Below are positions 6,817-15,546 of a DNA stretch of 25,363 nt, one piece after another; the stretch's first letter is position 1; each line of letters opens with the position of its first letter. Origin of the DNA: a virus; IMG/VR virus record IMGVR_UViG_3300023500_000026, positions 1 through 25,363 of that record; one strand, 5' to 3'. A model generated the notes under the pieces. The model was not told the origin of the DNA. It was given only the letters and a program-made list of their open reading frames with translations, and made no database searches. The translations under genes were made by a program, and so were the position numbers.

Positions 6817-6904
6817 GATCTGCATGTTATATGCCGACGATCTGCATGTTATATGCCGACGATCTGCATGTTATATGCCGACGATCTGCATGTTATATGC
6901 CGAC
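6817..6904. repeat. Four perfect 22-nt tandem repeats in intergenic gap
   Basis: Four identical copies of a 22-nt unit (beginning gatctgcat, ending atgccgac) start at 6817, 6839, 6861 and 6883. They lie in a 130-nt gap (6797-6926) between a hub-like gene and a small structural gene. Each unit contains a dyad gcat-gttat-atgc, and the minus strand reads TATAAC in each copy. The period is close to two helical turns and is not a multiple of three, so the array is not coding. There are no spacers, which excludes CRISPR. Confidence 0.95.
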
Positions 6905-6926
6905 GACCTTTTTTGCAACTCTCTGC

Positions 6927-8897
6927 CTATAGAGGCGCCTGCAACTGTAACAGTGCCAAGTCCGTTGACGAGAGGATGACGCCCGGCGCTGTGAGTGAAG
7001 GAAGTGACGTGAGGTCAGACCAATCCGACCCGTTCGTTGGTGCAGCGAAGACTGAAACAGGCGTTCCGGTCAGCGTTCCGAGTTGCACCAACGCCACAGC
7101 GTAGCTCGTCAATGTTGGAGGAGTTGACACTACCACAACCTTGGTTTTCCACAGGCCAATTCCTGACATATCGCGAGTTGAGGAACGTAGAATAGGGGCA
7201 CCCGCTGCGACTGCGGCAGTGTCAGTGACTTGATAAACCGCGCCATCGAAAGTAAACGTCTGATTCACACCCGGTAACACCTCTTGCAGCGTTCCACGAT
7301 TCACACCCGCTACCACCGCTTGCAGCGTTCCACGATTTATGCCTATAGTTGACCAGCTAAGTGCAGAGAATGGAGCATAGTTGCTGCTAAAGGTTACAGG
7401 TCCGTCGACGATAGTTTCAACTCTTGTCTCTTCTGATAGAACAGCTTTCGCCATCTCAAACACAGATGTTCCTGACCTGTCGAAGAGAGTGGTCCCTTGC
7501 AGTCTGTAAGAACTCACGAACTGATCTGTGGCGTTCGAATCAATAGTGAACGAAGTCGAGCCAAGTGCTGGTAGTCGACCGACCCGACCAGGGGGATTCG
7601 GCGGTAAAGGAGTGAAGGACACTGGGGTAAACGATACAACTACTGTTCGAGCGACTTTATCAATAGTGAAATCAAAGAACCCTCTATCCGTCGAAGTGCT
7701 AGAATCTAGCCCATGAAATCCAAACCCCGCCGCAGTTCGCACCAGTTCATCCACTTCATAAGTTGCATGTGGTGCAACTCCCGAAGCATCAACCGTGACC
7801 GTGAAAGAAGAGCCACCATCAAGCGGGTAGACTGTGACAGTGTAGAGCATAGTTCTAAAGCCCTGCTCACGCAAACTGACGGCCCATGCCCTACTGCTGT
7901 CAACTGTGTAACAAGTAGGGTTTGAAACCCGCCGGAGCTCCACATCAGAGAAAGTGCTCACATATACTGTTCCAATCGGCGCGGCAGGTGGTGGAGGGCC
8001 GCCACCGGGTTTCTTTATGCCTATAATCTTTGCTGCGTCTCTATTTTGTTGAAAGTACAACACGACGACTTCATCCCCCACTTCAGCCAAACCCGTACTG
8101 CCCATGTACCAGATGGGGATGCTTGCTGTTTGCAGCATGTCGCGCGTGCTTGACGGGTTTCGGTTAAGCCCGAAGCTCTGCCCGTTAGGAGTACGCGAGC
8201 TGATAGCAGCATCAAGCAGAACATCTGCATTCGACCCGGTAACAGCGGTCACGGTTCCTTTTCTGTAAAGCGGCTGATATTTCTGCCAGCCGATATACAG
8301 AGCTTCGTTGAACGCCCAATTTGCAGCGGATTGAATTGAGGCTGCTGTAACCATGGAGCCGTGTCGCGCGTGATCGTACGTGCTATCGCCGATGTCTGCC
8401 ACATGCGTCTGATTTGGATGAATGACATAGCTTTGTTTTGAAGGGTTCTCGTTATTGATTTCAAGTAGCCCAACATGAAGCCCTATTGCAAGGTCTGTGG
8501 TGTAATCGGCACAGAACACGTCAACCACCATATCCTGCCGCGGCTTAACAGAGTTGAGCCAGCAAAGCTGCATCCGCCCAGTGTTAATGCCAGCTCTGTT
8601 TCGATTGAACGCGAGCTTTGCCAAACGATATGCTCTATTGGTTGTGCTCACTTTGTCCACATAGGGTTTAGTGCTGAACTGCCCTACCGCTATCACATTG
8701 TCAAGCTCGAATTGTGCTGCTTGCTTGAAGGTATGCGCCTCGTCGACAGCTATCGTCAAATCGCTTTGCTTTGCAAGCGCGGCAGCGATCGAAGCGTTCG
8801 TAGCAGCAACACGAGCAACCCAACCACTGTCGTCGTACACGAGCTGAACCGAATATTTCGCGTCGCCCAAGTTGGCGACAATAATCCCCTCGCTCAT
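6927..8897 (-). CDS. Large tail hub/baseplate-like protein with OB-like and fibre segments
   Basis: A 656-residue protein starting in an ATGA overlap with the previous gene. Residues 1-210 form a compact region with several Trp, Cys and His residues. Residues about 211-296 resemble an OB-fold spike domain (YRKGTVTAVTG, VLLDAA, a PIWYMGS loop, VGDEVVVLYF, IIGIKKPGG). A GGGPPPPAAP linker (298-307) then leads to a beta-rich C-terminal half with 12-residue tandem repeats near 520-545. The layout suggests a central tail hub or spike with a fibre-like extension. The exact family is not recognised. Downstream lies the only sizable non-coding gap in the tail module. Confidence 0.65.
   Translation of the reverse strand: MSEGIIVANLGDAKYSVQLVYDDSGWVARVAATNASIAAALAKQSDLTIAVDEAHTFKQAAQFELDNVIAVGQFSTKPYVDKVSTTNRAYRLAKLAFNRNRAGINTGRMQLCWLNSVKPRQDMVVDVFCADYTTDLAIGLHVGLLEINNENPSKQSYVIHPNQTHVADIGDSTYDHARHGSMVTAASIQSAANWAFNEALYIGWQKYQPLYRKGTVTAVTGSNADVLLDAAISSRTPNGQSFGLNRNPSSTRDMLQTASIPIWYMGSTGLAEVGDEVVVLYFQQNRDAAKIIGIKKPGGGPPPPAAPIGTVYVSTFSDVELRRVSNPTCYTVDSSRAWAVSLREQGFRTMLYTVTVYPLDGGSSFTVTVDASGVAPHATYEVDELVRTAAGFGFHGLDSSTSTDRGFFDFTIDKVARTVVVSFTPVSFTPLPPNPPGRVGRLPALGSTSFTIDSNATDQFVSSYRLQGTTLFDRSGTSVFEMAKAVLSEETRVETIVDGPVTFSSNYAPFSALSWSTIGINRGTLQAVVAGVNRGTLQEVLPGVNQTFTFDGAVYQVTDTAAVAAGAPILRSSTRDMSGIGLWKTKVVVVSTPPTLTSYAVALVQLGTLTGTPVSVFAAPTNGSDWSDLTSLPSLTAPGVILSSTDLALLQLQAPL
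7262..7333. repeat. 36-nt in-frame tandem duplication
   Basis: Two 36-nt copies (7262-7297 and 7298-7333) differ at three positions and are followed by a partial third copy. On the minus strand they encode adjacent 12-residue units of the type GTLQ.V..GVN. This is an in-frame internal duplication in the hub-like protein. Confidence 0.85.
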
Positions 8898-9574
8898 TCG
8901 AGCATCAAGATTTCGTTCGTCAAGTCAGAAATTGACCATTGCAGCGATCGAAGAACGAAGCTTCCTGCGGCATGCGACATCGTGTCGCCTATGCGAATTG
9001 ATGTGTCCATTTGAGCTCGTAGCTCTTGAGCTCCTGCCGCCCCACGTCTGAACGTAACGCCCGCGGGCGTCCTCACTTCAGCAGGTCGGTTGGTGGGTAA
9101 CCCGCCCCATACAATAATGTTTGGGTCGTCGGCAGCGATAAGATTGCTTGGGTTGCGCGCCATGTCTGAGTAGCCCTGCAAACTATAACTATTCGAAAAG
9201 GATCCTTCATCAAGCCGCGACAACGACAAAGGAGCTCGCAGCGTTTCACTGACGACCACCCAACCGTTGCTCCATTTCTCTCCGCTCAATACAACTATTT
9301 CTCCGTTTGGTCGTAAACCAATCTCATCTACAAAAGCAAGCCCATCAGGAACAACTACGCTCATCCAAGCAAGTGCGCCCTGCGTCCAACGAAGGGCGAT
9401 CGATGTCATAGGAAGCGTGACATCTGCAACCCCGTCAGCGAGCCCTGTAAGAATCAGAATGTACACGTCGCCTGATACTGCAACACCCGCCGGCATAGCA
9501 GGTTTATCGCCATAACCCGCAACCCCACTGCTATTGAATGCGGCGGAGTTGAAGGAAGATGCGTCAAACAGCAT
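8894..9574 (-). CDS. Tail hub-associated structural protein
   Basis: A 226-residue protein. The ATG at 9574 is chosen because GAGGAG lies about ten bases upstream. It overlaps the sulfotransferase stop by 11 nt. It begins MLFDASSFNSAAFNSS, an N-terminal pattern common in phage tail proteins that follow a distal tail gene, continues with many beta strands, and ends in a Trp/Leu-rich segment (RSLQWSISDLTNEILMLE). It is translated just before the large hub-like protein with an ATGA overlap and is likely a structural partner. No named family is assigned. Confidence 0.65.
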   Translation of the reverse strand: MLFDASSFNSAAFNSSGVAGYGDKPAMPAGVAVSGDVYILILTGLADGVADVTLPMTSIALRWTQGALAWMSVVVPDGLAFVDEIGLRPNGEIVVLSGEKWSNGWVVVSETLRAPLSLSRLDEGSFSNSYSLQGYSDMARNPSNLIAADDPNIIVWGGLPTNRPAEVRTPAGVTFRRGAAGAQELRAQMDTSIRIGDTMSHAAGSFVLRSLQWSISDLTNEILMLE

Positions 9575-10379
9575 TCGGGTAGAACTCCTCATAGAACCAT
9601 GAGCAGCGTTGCTTGATATCAGCAGCAACTTCAGGCGTCAGAACGTCGTTCCAGTCAGTCGACAATGCGCCAAGCTTGCTCTGAACATCATGCTCGCCGA
9701 AGGGTTCATGCACAGCGTCGTTCTCGAAAGTTGCTTGTTGAATGTTGTCAAAGTCATACGCGAAGGAATCCTCGCCTAGGTATGCGTGAACCATCTTCAT
9801 CACAGAGGCAGGGTTGGAAACAAGCTGTTCCGACTTCACAACCAGAACATCGTTCAACTGGCCGCGCTGGCGTGCTTCGAATAGCCACTCGAGCGCAATG
9901 CCAAGCGGCGATGACGTGAGGTATGATTCTACACGAGCTTGAATTGTTGCTCCTGCCATGTCGCCAGGTTGGGCAGCATCCGTCCAAACAGTAGGGTTCT
10001 TCCTGCGAAGCTTTTCCATGCTTGCAACAATGCCACGAATATCCCTGATGGGTACAATCACTTTCGGTGCAGCGTACAACGAGTTGAGCAAATCTAGCTG
10101 CCCCATCCACCCGCGGCACTTATCAAATTGAACAGGTTCGCTTTCGGAAGCAAACCACCCGTTGATGATGCCACGTAAAGCGTTGGGCATGCGTCTATCT
10201 AGCTCAGCCTTGCTTAGTGCTTTGAAGTCCATGCTTGTGCGTGTTTGACGGGCTGCATGAACCAGCGCAATCATCGGGCTCGTTGTAGTGACACCAAAAC
10301 GAGGGTTCTGTGTGAGAATCGCGCCAAGTACAGTTGAGCAAGACCTAGGGAGCCCTCCCAAGTAATGAACATCGTTCAT
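9564..10379 (-). CDS. Sulfotransferase-family protein
   Basis: A 271-residue protein with the hallmark N-terminal PAPS-binding loop YLGGLPRSCSTVLGAIL (6-22), followed by NPRF and a TTTSP segment, and a second block VIVPIRDIRGIVASM (107-121) carrying the Arg and Ser expected in the 3'-phosphate loop. The C-terminal part (SWFYEEFYP) also fits. The family transfers sulfate from PAPS to hydroxyl or amine groups. Similar single-domain genes are known from marine phages, where their target is largely unknown. It is embedded in the receptor-binding region by ATGA and 11-nt overlaps, so it belongs to the operon. It could modify a tail glycan or a host surface molecule (inference). Confidence 0.8.
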   Translation of the reverse strand: MNDVHYLGGLPRSCSTVLGAILTQNPRFGVTTTSPMIALVHAARQTRTSMDFKALSKAELDRRMPNALRGIINGWFASESEPVQFDKCRGWMGQLDLLNSLYAAPKVIVPIRDIRGIVASMEKLRRKNPTVWTDAAQPGDMAGATIQARVESYLTSSPLGIALEWLFEARQRGQLNDVLVVKSEQLVSNPASVMKMVHAYLGEDSFAYDFDNIQQATFENDAVHEPFGEHDVQSKLGALSTDWNDVLTPEVAADIKQRCSWFYEEFYPNAV

Positions 10380-10666
10380 ACATTCACCGCCGAGGAGTAT
10401 TTAGCATCAAGCTTCAGTTTAGCATAACCGGCTGCCATAATATCGCCCGCTGTAACATCCGCGAAAGGAACGTCCACTTCAGCATGGGAGTCAGGTGTGC
10501 CGAGCACCATAGCAGTTGCGTTGCCCGCTGCCTGCTGAACAGGATCGGCGATGTAAGGCTGTTCGCTGTACATCACTCGGTTGACTTTACTGACGTTATC
10601 GACACGCACCTTGTCAATTTTCACGTACTTCTCTACGCTGTTTGAGTTTGTATATTTTAATGCCAT
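10376..10666 (-). CDS. 96-residue fibre-adjacent protein, hypothetical
   Basis: The ATG at 10666 follows a strong GGAGGAA motif that lies over the end of the fibre gene, so this start is preferred over any further upstream. The product (ALKYTNSNSVEKYVKIDKVR, then VMYSEQPYIADP and a short C-terminus) is soluble with no clear domain. It may be a fibre chaperone or a small structural protein. It ends in an ATGA overlap with the sulfotransferase. Confidence 0.65.
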   Translation of the reverse strand: MALKYTNSNSVEKYVKIDKVRVDNVSKVNRVMYSEQPYIADPVQQAAGNATAMVLGTPDSHAEVDVPFADVTAGDIMAAGYAKLKLDAKYSSAVNV

Positions 10667-10667
10667 C

Positions 10668-12599
10668 TTATTCCTCCATGAAGATGCCCTTGAAGAACAT
10701 CCTCCCCTTGTAAAGCTGCGGCGCGGCGAGCGCATCGACTGCTGAACCAGCAATAGTAACGCTGGCACGTAAATGCGTCGCGCCTTGCGTCATGCCTGTT
10801 GAAATAAGCGACTCGAATGTTCTTGCTGCTGATAGTGCTGTTGTGATCGCGGCAACCTGTACCGGAGTGAATGCTACACCATTAGTCGAAAGGCTTGCTT
10901 CAACTGTTGCTTGCGTCAATGTTACAATGGTTGCTCCGAATGTGCTACACACAATCCCGATCTCTTTGGGCAGGAAGATTCCGCCTGCGGGCAAAGCAAT
11001 GGTTGCAGTGCCCATCGCTGTGAGGTCGACTTCGTTACTCATCAGAACAACTTCGGCGGCAGCAAAGTCTCTAGCAGGCGCGACTGAGCCCGTGTCCTTA
11101 CTGACAGTGATTGGATTCGCAATCATTGTAGATGACGCCAAGTTGTTGACCTTATAAGCGCCCACAGCAACAGACTGCGCACCATAAACTTTGGCTTTGT
11201 AGCCAAACGCCGACGACTTAACGGCAGCAGAACCCGCGTATGAATACGTGCCTACAATCGCCGCAGCGAGTGCGTAGTTGTACGCATACGCACCGAAGGT
11301 ACAACCATACTTCGCATAGGATCTAGCTCTGTAACCGGTTGACGTGGCGTAGTTCCCACCTTGAGCATAAGAGTTCGTGCCAACAGCTACGTTGCCACGC
11401 TGTCCTGCTGCGGCTCCAGCGTATGCCCACAAGCCTACTGCGACTCCTCGATACCTTGCCGTTGAGAAGGGCCCTATTGCGATCCCTCGTGATTCGTAAG
11501 CTTGCGAGTTGGTTCCGATGGCAATTGAATCGAGCCCGTAAGCATGGGCACTCTTGCCTATGGCTGTAGCCTTGCCATAGGCTGCTCCTGCTTTGGTTCT
11601 TGCTGCGAACCCAATGCTGATGTCGGCATCCCAAGGAGCCGTACTGCCTTCGCCAACAGCAATGGACTGGCTGCCACCTGCTTGCGTGATAGCTCCTATA
11701 GCAACAGCTGACCAACCTGTGAAAGAGCTTTTGCCAATAGCTATTCCGTATGAAGTTGAAGCATCAGCAAGATTGCCGATAGCAACATTGTTGATACCAT
11801 TGTTTGTGCTTTTCGCATTTGTTCCGATAGCAATAGCATCAGCACCCGTTCCTGAGTTTGCTGAATAACCAATGGCAACCGCGTGCGAACCGCGTGCGAA
11901 GGTTCTGTAGCCGACTGAAGTGGCTCCGCTACCACTCGCGGTAGCGTGGTAGCCGATAGCTGATGTCTTATAGTCGCTTGATGTGCAGGATAAGCCGACG
12001 CTTACAGCAAAATATCCCGAAGCAGTACAGCTATTCCCTATAGATGTTCCGTGGTCGCCTGCTGCTGTGTTGCCGCGCCCAATTGAAACAGCGCGAGCAC
12101 CCGCTGCACTGCACCCATTGCCTGAAGCGACGGAATCGATACTCGAAGCAGTACACCCGTCGCCCATTGCTACGGACGCTGAACCTGACGACGTGCAGTT
12201 TCTACCTACTGCCGCTGAGGATGCTCCAGACGAAACAGATCCAAAACCTGCTCGAACGCTTTGCTGTGCGCCCGTTCCGCCCGTTCCTTCTAGGTCCAGC
12301 AACGACTGAAAAGCGGCAGCGGTCAGGCGTTGTGAAATAGTTGTCCCTGCGGGCCAGTCGCGTGCTGTGGTCCCTTCTTGCGCCCTTACTATTGTAAGCG
12401 CGTCAGCGGCGTTTGCTGATACGCGAACAATCTCGTAGTTCCAGCTGTCTGTGAGCGTCACAATGAAGTGTTCGTTCGCGGCTGGTACAGGGAATAGAGC
12501 TCCATCACCCGCTGCGACTGTAACAGATAAATCAGCGAGAAAAATGCTTGCGGCTGTTATTGAGTCCGCGTTGTTTTTGTAAAGTGCAAGACTCATCAT
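10668..12599 (-). CDS. Tail fibre with YadA-head-like repeats
   Basis: A 643-residue protein. Residues 1-118 form a fibre-base domain ending RAQEGTTARDWPAGTTISQRLTAAAF, common in tail-attached fibres. Residues about 119-480 are some two dozen repeats of about 14 residues with the core (V/I)A(I/V)G........S, matching the left-handed beta-roll of YadA/Hia trimeric autotransporter heads. The C-terminal 160 residues are a separate beta-rich domain. The protein is expected to form a long trimeric adhesin used for host attachment. The start has two consecutive ATGs (12599, 12596) after AGGAG. The second gives better spacing, but the first overlaps the previous stop. Confidence 0.8.
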   Translation of the reverse strand: MMSLALYKNNADSITAASIFLADLSVTVAAGDGALFPVPAANEHFIVTLTDSWNYEIVRVSANAADALTIVRAQEGTTARDWPAGTTISQRLTAAAFQSLLDLEGTGGTGAQQSVRAGFGSVSSGASSAAVGRNCTSSGSASVAMGDGCTASSIDSVASGNGCSAAGARAVSIGRGNTAAGDHGTSIGNSCTASGYFAVSVGLSCTSSDYKTSAIGYHATASGSGATSVGYRTFARGSHAVAIGYSANSGTGADAIAIGTNAKSTNNGINNVAIGNLADASTSYGIAIGKSSFTGWSAVAIGAITQAGGSQSIAVGEGSTAPWDADISIGFAARTKAGAAYGKATAIGKSAHAYGLDSIAIGTNSQAYESRGIAIGPFSTARYRGVAVGLWAYAGAAAGQRGNVAVGTNSYAQGGNYATSTGYRARSYAKYGCTFGAYAYNYALAAAIVGTYSYAGSAAVKSSAFGYKAKVYGAQSVAVGAYKVNNLASSTMIANPITVSKDTGSVAPARDFAAAEVVLMSNEVDLTAMGTATIALPAGGIFLPKEIGIVCSTFGATIVTLTQATVEASLSTNGVAFTPVQVAAITTALSAARTFESLISTGMTQGATHLRASVTIAGSAVDALAAPQLYKGRMFFKGIFMEE

Positions 12600-12940
12600 G
12601 CAGCTCCTATGACTTCTATTTTCATTGACGCTGAACCGTTCTTGAAGCTGAAAGTGCTGGGTGCGACAATGAACGCCCCTTGCGGTGTAACGAGCGTCAG
12701 GGTCTGGTAAATCCGCAACATGCGTTCGAGCTTATCGGACACAGCTTTCGACACGTTATCCACAACTATTGTCCAAGTGCTATCTCCAAAGGAATGTCCG
12801 CGGTCAATAACAACTACGCCTCCATCCAGAGTTTGGCGCTTTCTAATACGTCGTGAAATGTCGCCGATAGTTGAATTTGCTGATGCGGTGACTTGAACGC
12901 TTCCTTGAGGATCAAATACGGGTGCGGATAAACTTATCAT
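12596..12940 (-). CDS. Small distal tail protein
   Basis: A 114-residue protein directly after the tape measure (ATGA overlap) and before the fibre (ATGA overlap). It is beta-rich with a central helix (SDKLERMLRIYQTLTLVTP), and a strand pair around TWTIVVDN. In siphovirus operons this slot often encodes a distal tail or minor tail protein at the tail tip. No residue signature fixes the family. Confidence 0.65.
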   Translation of the reverse strand: MISLSAPVFDPQGSVQVTASANSTIGDISRRIRKRQTLDGGVVVIDRGHSFGDSTWTIVVDNVSKAVSDKLERMLRIYQTLTLVTPQGAFIVAPSTFSFKNGSASMKIEVIGAA

Positions 12941-15546
12941 GGTACCACTGCTCCTGATGCTAGGCCCTTCAGATATTCAAGCTTGTCTGTCGCTGCACGA
13001 ATTTGAATCCTATCCAGTATCTTCCACATGAACGCTTCAAGCTCAATCTCTAAGTCGCCCGCGTTCACTTCCAGCACTGCTGGAGTGTTACCTTGTAGCA
13101 CAATGGAGTTCGCCGCTGCGATTTGTGACTGAACTAGCTGCTTCTGTAATGCGAGAGCGGCCGTTCTCTCGGATTGAGCTGTTCCTATGGCTGCGAGAAT
13201 CGTGCTTGCGCTACCGCTGTCAGCGCCGTTCAACTGGTCGAACAAACCTAGCAACAGGTCGCCCGACCCTTGGACTGTTGCGTCAACACTGTCAAACGAA
13301 CTTTGGACCAGCTTTGTTGCTTCCTGTAGCTGTGCGATATCCACTTTCGATTTTATCTCGAACACTTTCACGCTTGCGGCGGAATCTATTTTCGCGAACT
13401 CGATTGCCATCTCCTGCTGTGCAGAAAGAGCGTCCTCTGTTTTCGCAATGTTTTTATCTTGTGCAGCGGTGTTCGCGTCGATTGCGCCGGCAGCTTGGAA
13501 GATTGCTGTATTTGTGCCATCAGCAGCGGTTGCATAGCCCACAAGCCCTTGCGAGCCCTGCTCCGTGCTGCTTGTTGCAGCATCTACTGATTTCTTCTGC
13601 TCCGTTGCAGCGGCAGAGACTTCAGCAAGTCTTGCAGCATAATCAGCATCCGAAATACCTGCTTGTGTCGCGGTGTCCATTTGCTTCTGCATGGAATCAG
13701 CACTCTTCAGAATCGCGTCAGCGTTGGTGATAGCTGCTTGTGTAATCTTGTCAAAAGGAACGGGTTGATTGTTGAGAGCTGCTACTGCATCGCTACTCGA
13801 AATCAATCCGCCCGTTGCTTGGTCTATCCAACCAATGAAAGCTTGAATCGTATCGCGAGCAGGTTGCCCCATGTTCTCTTCAATCAGCGTCCCCAGTGCA
13901 AAGCCCGCAGCACCCGCAGCACCAACAAGCCCTGCTTTTCCTAAGGACGAAACCAGCTTGCTTGAGCTGCTCGCCATACCTAGAAGTCCGTCGCTGCCCA
14001 GGCCAAGCGCTTTTGACATGGTACCGAGTGCAGGCGCAACAGCGGTGATCGCGATAGCTACGCCTCCAAGTGTTCCGATGAGATTCTGAGTTTCTACGTC
14101 AAGGTCTGCCCACGCATTGACTGCATCAAGGATGAGGCTTGCTAGTTTGACGAGCACGTCGAACACGCCTGCGGTTGCTGTTACAAACCCAGCTATCACG
14201 TCTATCACTTTGTTCATTGCAAGAGCTAAGTCCTGCGGTTTAGTTAAGTCCAAACCGTCAAACACCGTGCCGAGGGATCCACTTACTTGCGAAAGAGCAT
14301 CAAGTAAAGGTGTGAAATCAACTAGGTTGAAAGCTGCTGGCATTGCTGCGGCAATTCCGTCGAACTGTGTTGCGAGCCCGTTTGCCCACACGTTTATCGC
14401 GTCGGTTATGTCAGACAATGCGCCTGCTGAAATGGATACCCCGAGGGCTTGGAAAATAGCGCCCACGCCACTTGCAACATCTGTGAAGGAAGCGAGCAGC
14501 GGTTCGCCGAATTGTGTCAAAGAAACAGTTGCGGCATTCACGGCAATTTGTGTCTGGTTATTTAGCGTGTCAATCAGGCTTTTGTAGGATGCTTCTACAA
14601 GCCCGTTCTTGTTTGCTTGGCGGTCAAGTTCAGCGTTGTATTTTGCCAACCCGCCTTGAGCAATAATGAAAGCCGCTGAACCTGCTTCGAGCGATCCAAA
14701 TAAGAGTTTCGTTTTCTCCGCGCTGCCACCTGTTGCTTGGAGCAGCAGGTCCATCTTGCTTGCTAAGTCTTTGGACTGGAATGACGCGCTGCTTGCGTCA
14801 ATGCCTAATGTTTTCAGTCCGTCGGACAGTCCTTTGGTAGGTTTGCTCAGTTCGTTGAATAGTGCTGTCAACTGTGTGGTAGCGATTGCACTGTTACCCG
14901 TTACAGCCGTGACAGTTGAAAAAGCTGCGCCGACTTCATCTAGTGATATGCCGGCAGCCTGCGCTGAAGGCGTGATCAGTGCAAACGTGCTTGACATTTC
15001 ACCAATTGTTGTGACACCACCCTGCATTGTTGCGAATAGCGTGTCTGAAATGTTGCCTAGATCGTTTGCTTCCAAGCCCATGCCGTTCATTGTGTTGGTT
15101 AGCAGTTTCATCGCTGTCGCGTTGTCTGTGTGCCCAGCTACGCCAAGCTTTTCCGCTGCTCCAAGGGCAAGAATACTGTCCTCAAACTTGATACCTGCTG
15201 ACTGTGCGTCAAACGTCGATTTCTGTAGTTGATCAAGTGAAGATGTACTGGTTGCGGCGAAGGTCAGAATGTCGCCGCCCAACTGTTGCATCTGCTGCCC
15301 AGTTGCATCGCTCAACGTCCCGATAGACTTCATGTTCACTTGGAAGTCGCCTGCGAGCGTGATAGCAAGCCCGCCCAAAGCCGCCGCCGCTGCAGCCGCC
15401 GCCGCTTCGACTGTCAGAATCGAAGTTGTCGCTCCTGCGATAGGTCCTGTGATACCCGTTATGGATGAGCCTATCGCTTTTGTCTTGCTGGAGACGTTGT
15501 CTGTGGCATTGAAGATGACTTCGACTGTTTTGTTTACATTAGCCAT
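12937..15546 (-). CDS. Tape measure protein (TP901 type)
   Basis: An 869-residue protein. The first 380 residues match the TP901-type tape measure core: an Ala-rich segment (about 46-60), GDFQVNMKSIGTLSDATGQQM, repeated helical blocks with GGVTTIGEMSSTFALITPSAQAAGISLDE, and TQLTALFNELSKPTKGLSDGLK. The middle (about 430-560) contains several hydrophobic helices, and the remainder is long Ala/Gln-rich helix. The protein fixes tail length and passes with the DNA into the host. The usual ratio of about 0.15 nm per residue would give a tail near 130 nm (inference). The start follows CAGGAGTTGAAGA. Confidence 0.9.
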   Translation of the reverse strand: MANVNKTVEVIFNATDNVSSKTKAIGSSITGITGPIAGATTSILTVEAAAAAAAAALGGLAITLAGDFQVNMKSIGTLSDATGQQMQQLGGDILTFAATSTSSLDQLQKSTFDAQSAGIKFEDSILALGAAEKLGVAGHTDNATAMKLLTNTMNGMGLEANDLGNISDTLFATMQGGVTTIGEMSSTFALITPSAQAAGISLDEVGAAFSTVTAVTGNSAIATTQLTALFNELSKPTKGLSDGLKTLGIDASSASFQSKDLASKMDLLLQATGGSAEKTKLLFGSLEAGSAAFIIAQGGLAKYNAELDRQANKNGLVEASYKSLIDTLNNQTQIAVNAATVSLTQFGEPLLASFTDVASGVGAIFQALGVSISAGALSDITDAINVWANGLATQFDGIAAAMPAAFNLVDFTPLLDALSQVSGSLGTVFDGLDLTKPQDLALAMNKVIDVIAGFVTATAGVFDVLVKLASLILDAVNAWADLDVETQNLIGTLGGVAIAITAVAPALGTMSKALGLGSDGLLGMASSSSKLVSSLGKAGLVGAAGAAGFALGTLIEENMGQPARDTIQAFIGWIDQATGGLISSSDAVAALNNQPVPFDKITQAAITNADAILKSADSMQKQMDTATQAGISDADYAARLAEVSAAATEQKKSVDAATSSTEQGSQGLVGYATAADGTNTAIFQAAGAIDANTAAQDKNIAKTEDALSAQQEMAIEFAKIDSAASVKVFEIKSKVDIAQLQEATKLVQSSFDSVDATVQGSGDLLLGLFDQLNGADSGSASTILAAIGTAQSERTAALALQKQLVQSQIAAANSIVLQGNTPAVLEVNAGDLEIELEAFMWKILDRIQIRAATDKLEYLKGLASGAVVP

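Noticed and set aside
6817-6904. CRISPR array
   Set aside because: The copies are directly adjacent with no spacers, so this is a simple tandem array.
6817-6904. Four repeated promoters (TATAAC in each copy)
   Set aside because: No fitting -35 hexamer lies 16-18 bases upstream of the TATAAC sites, so a promoter call is not supported.
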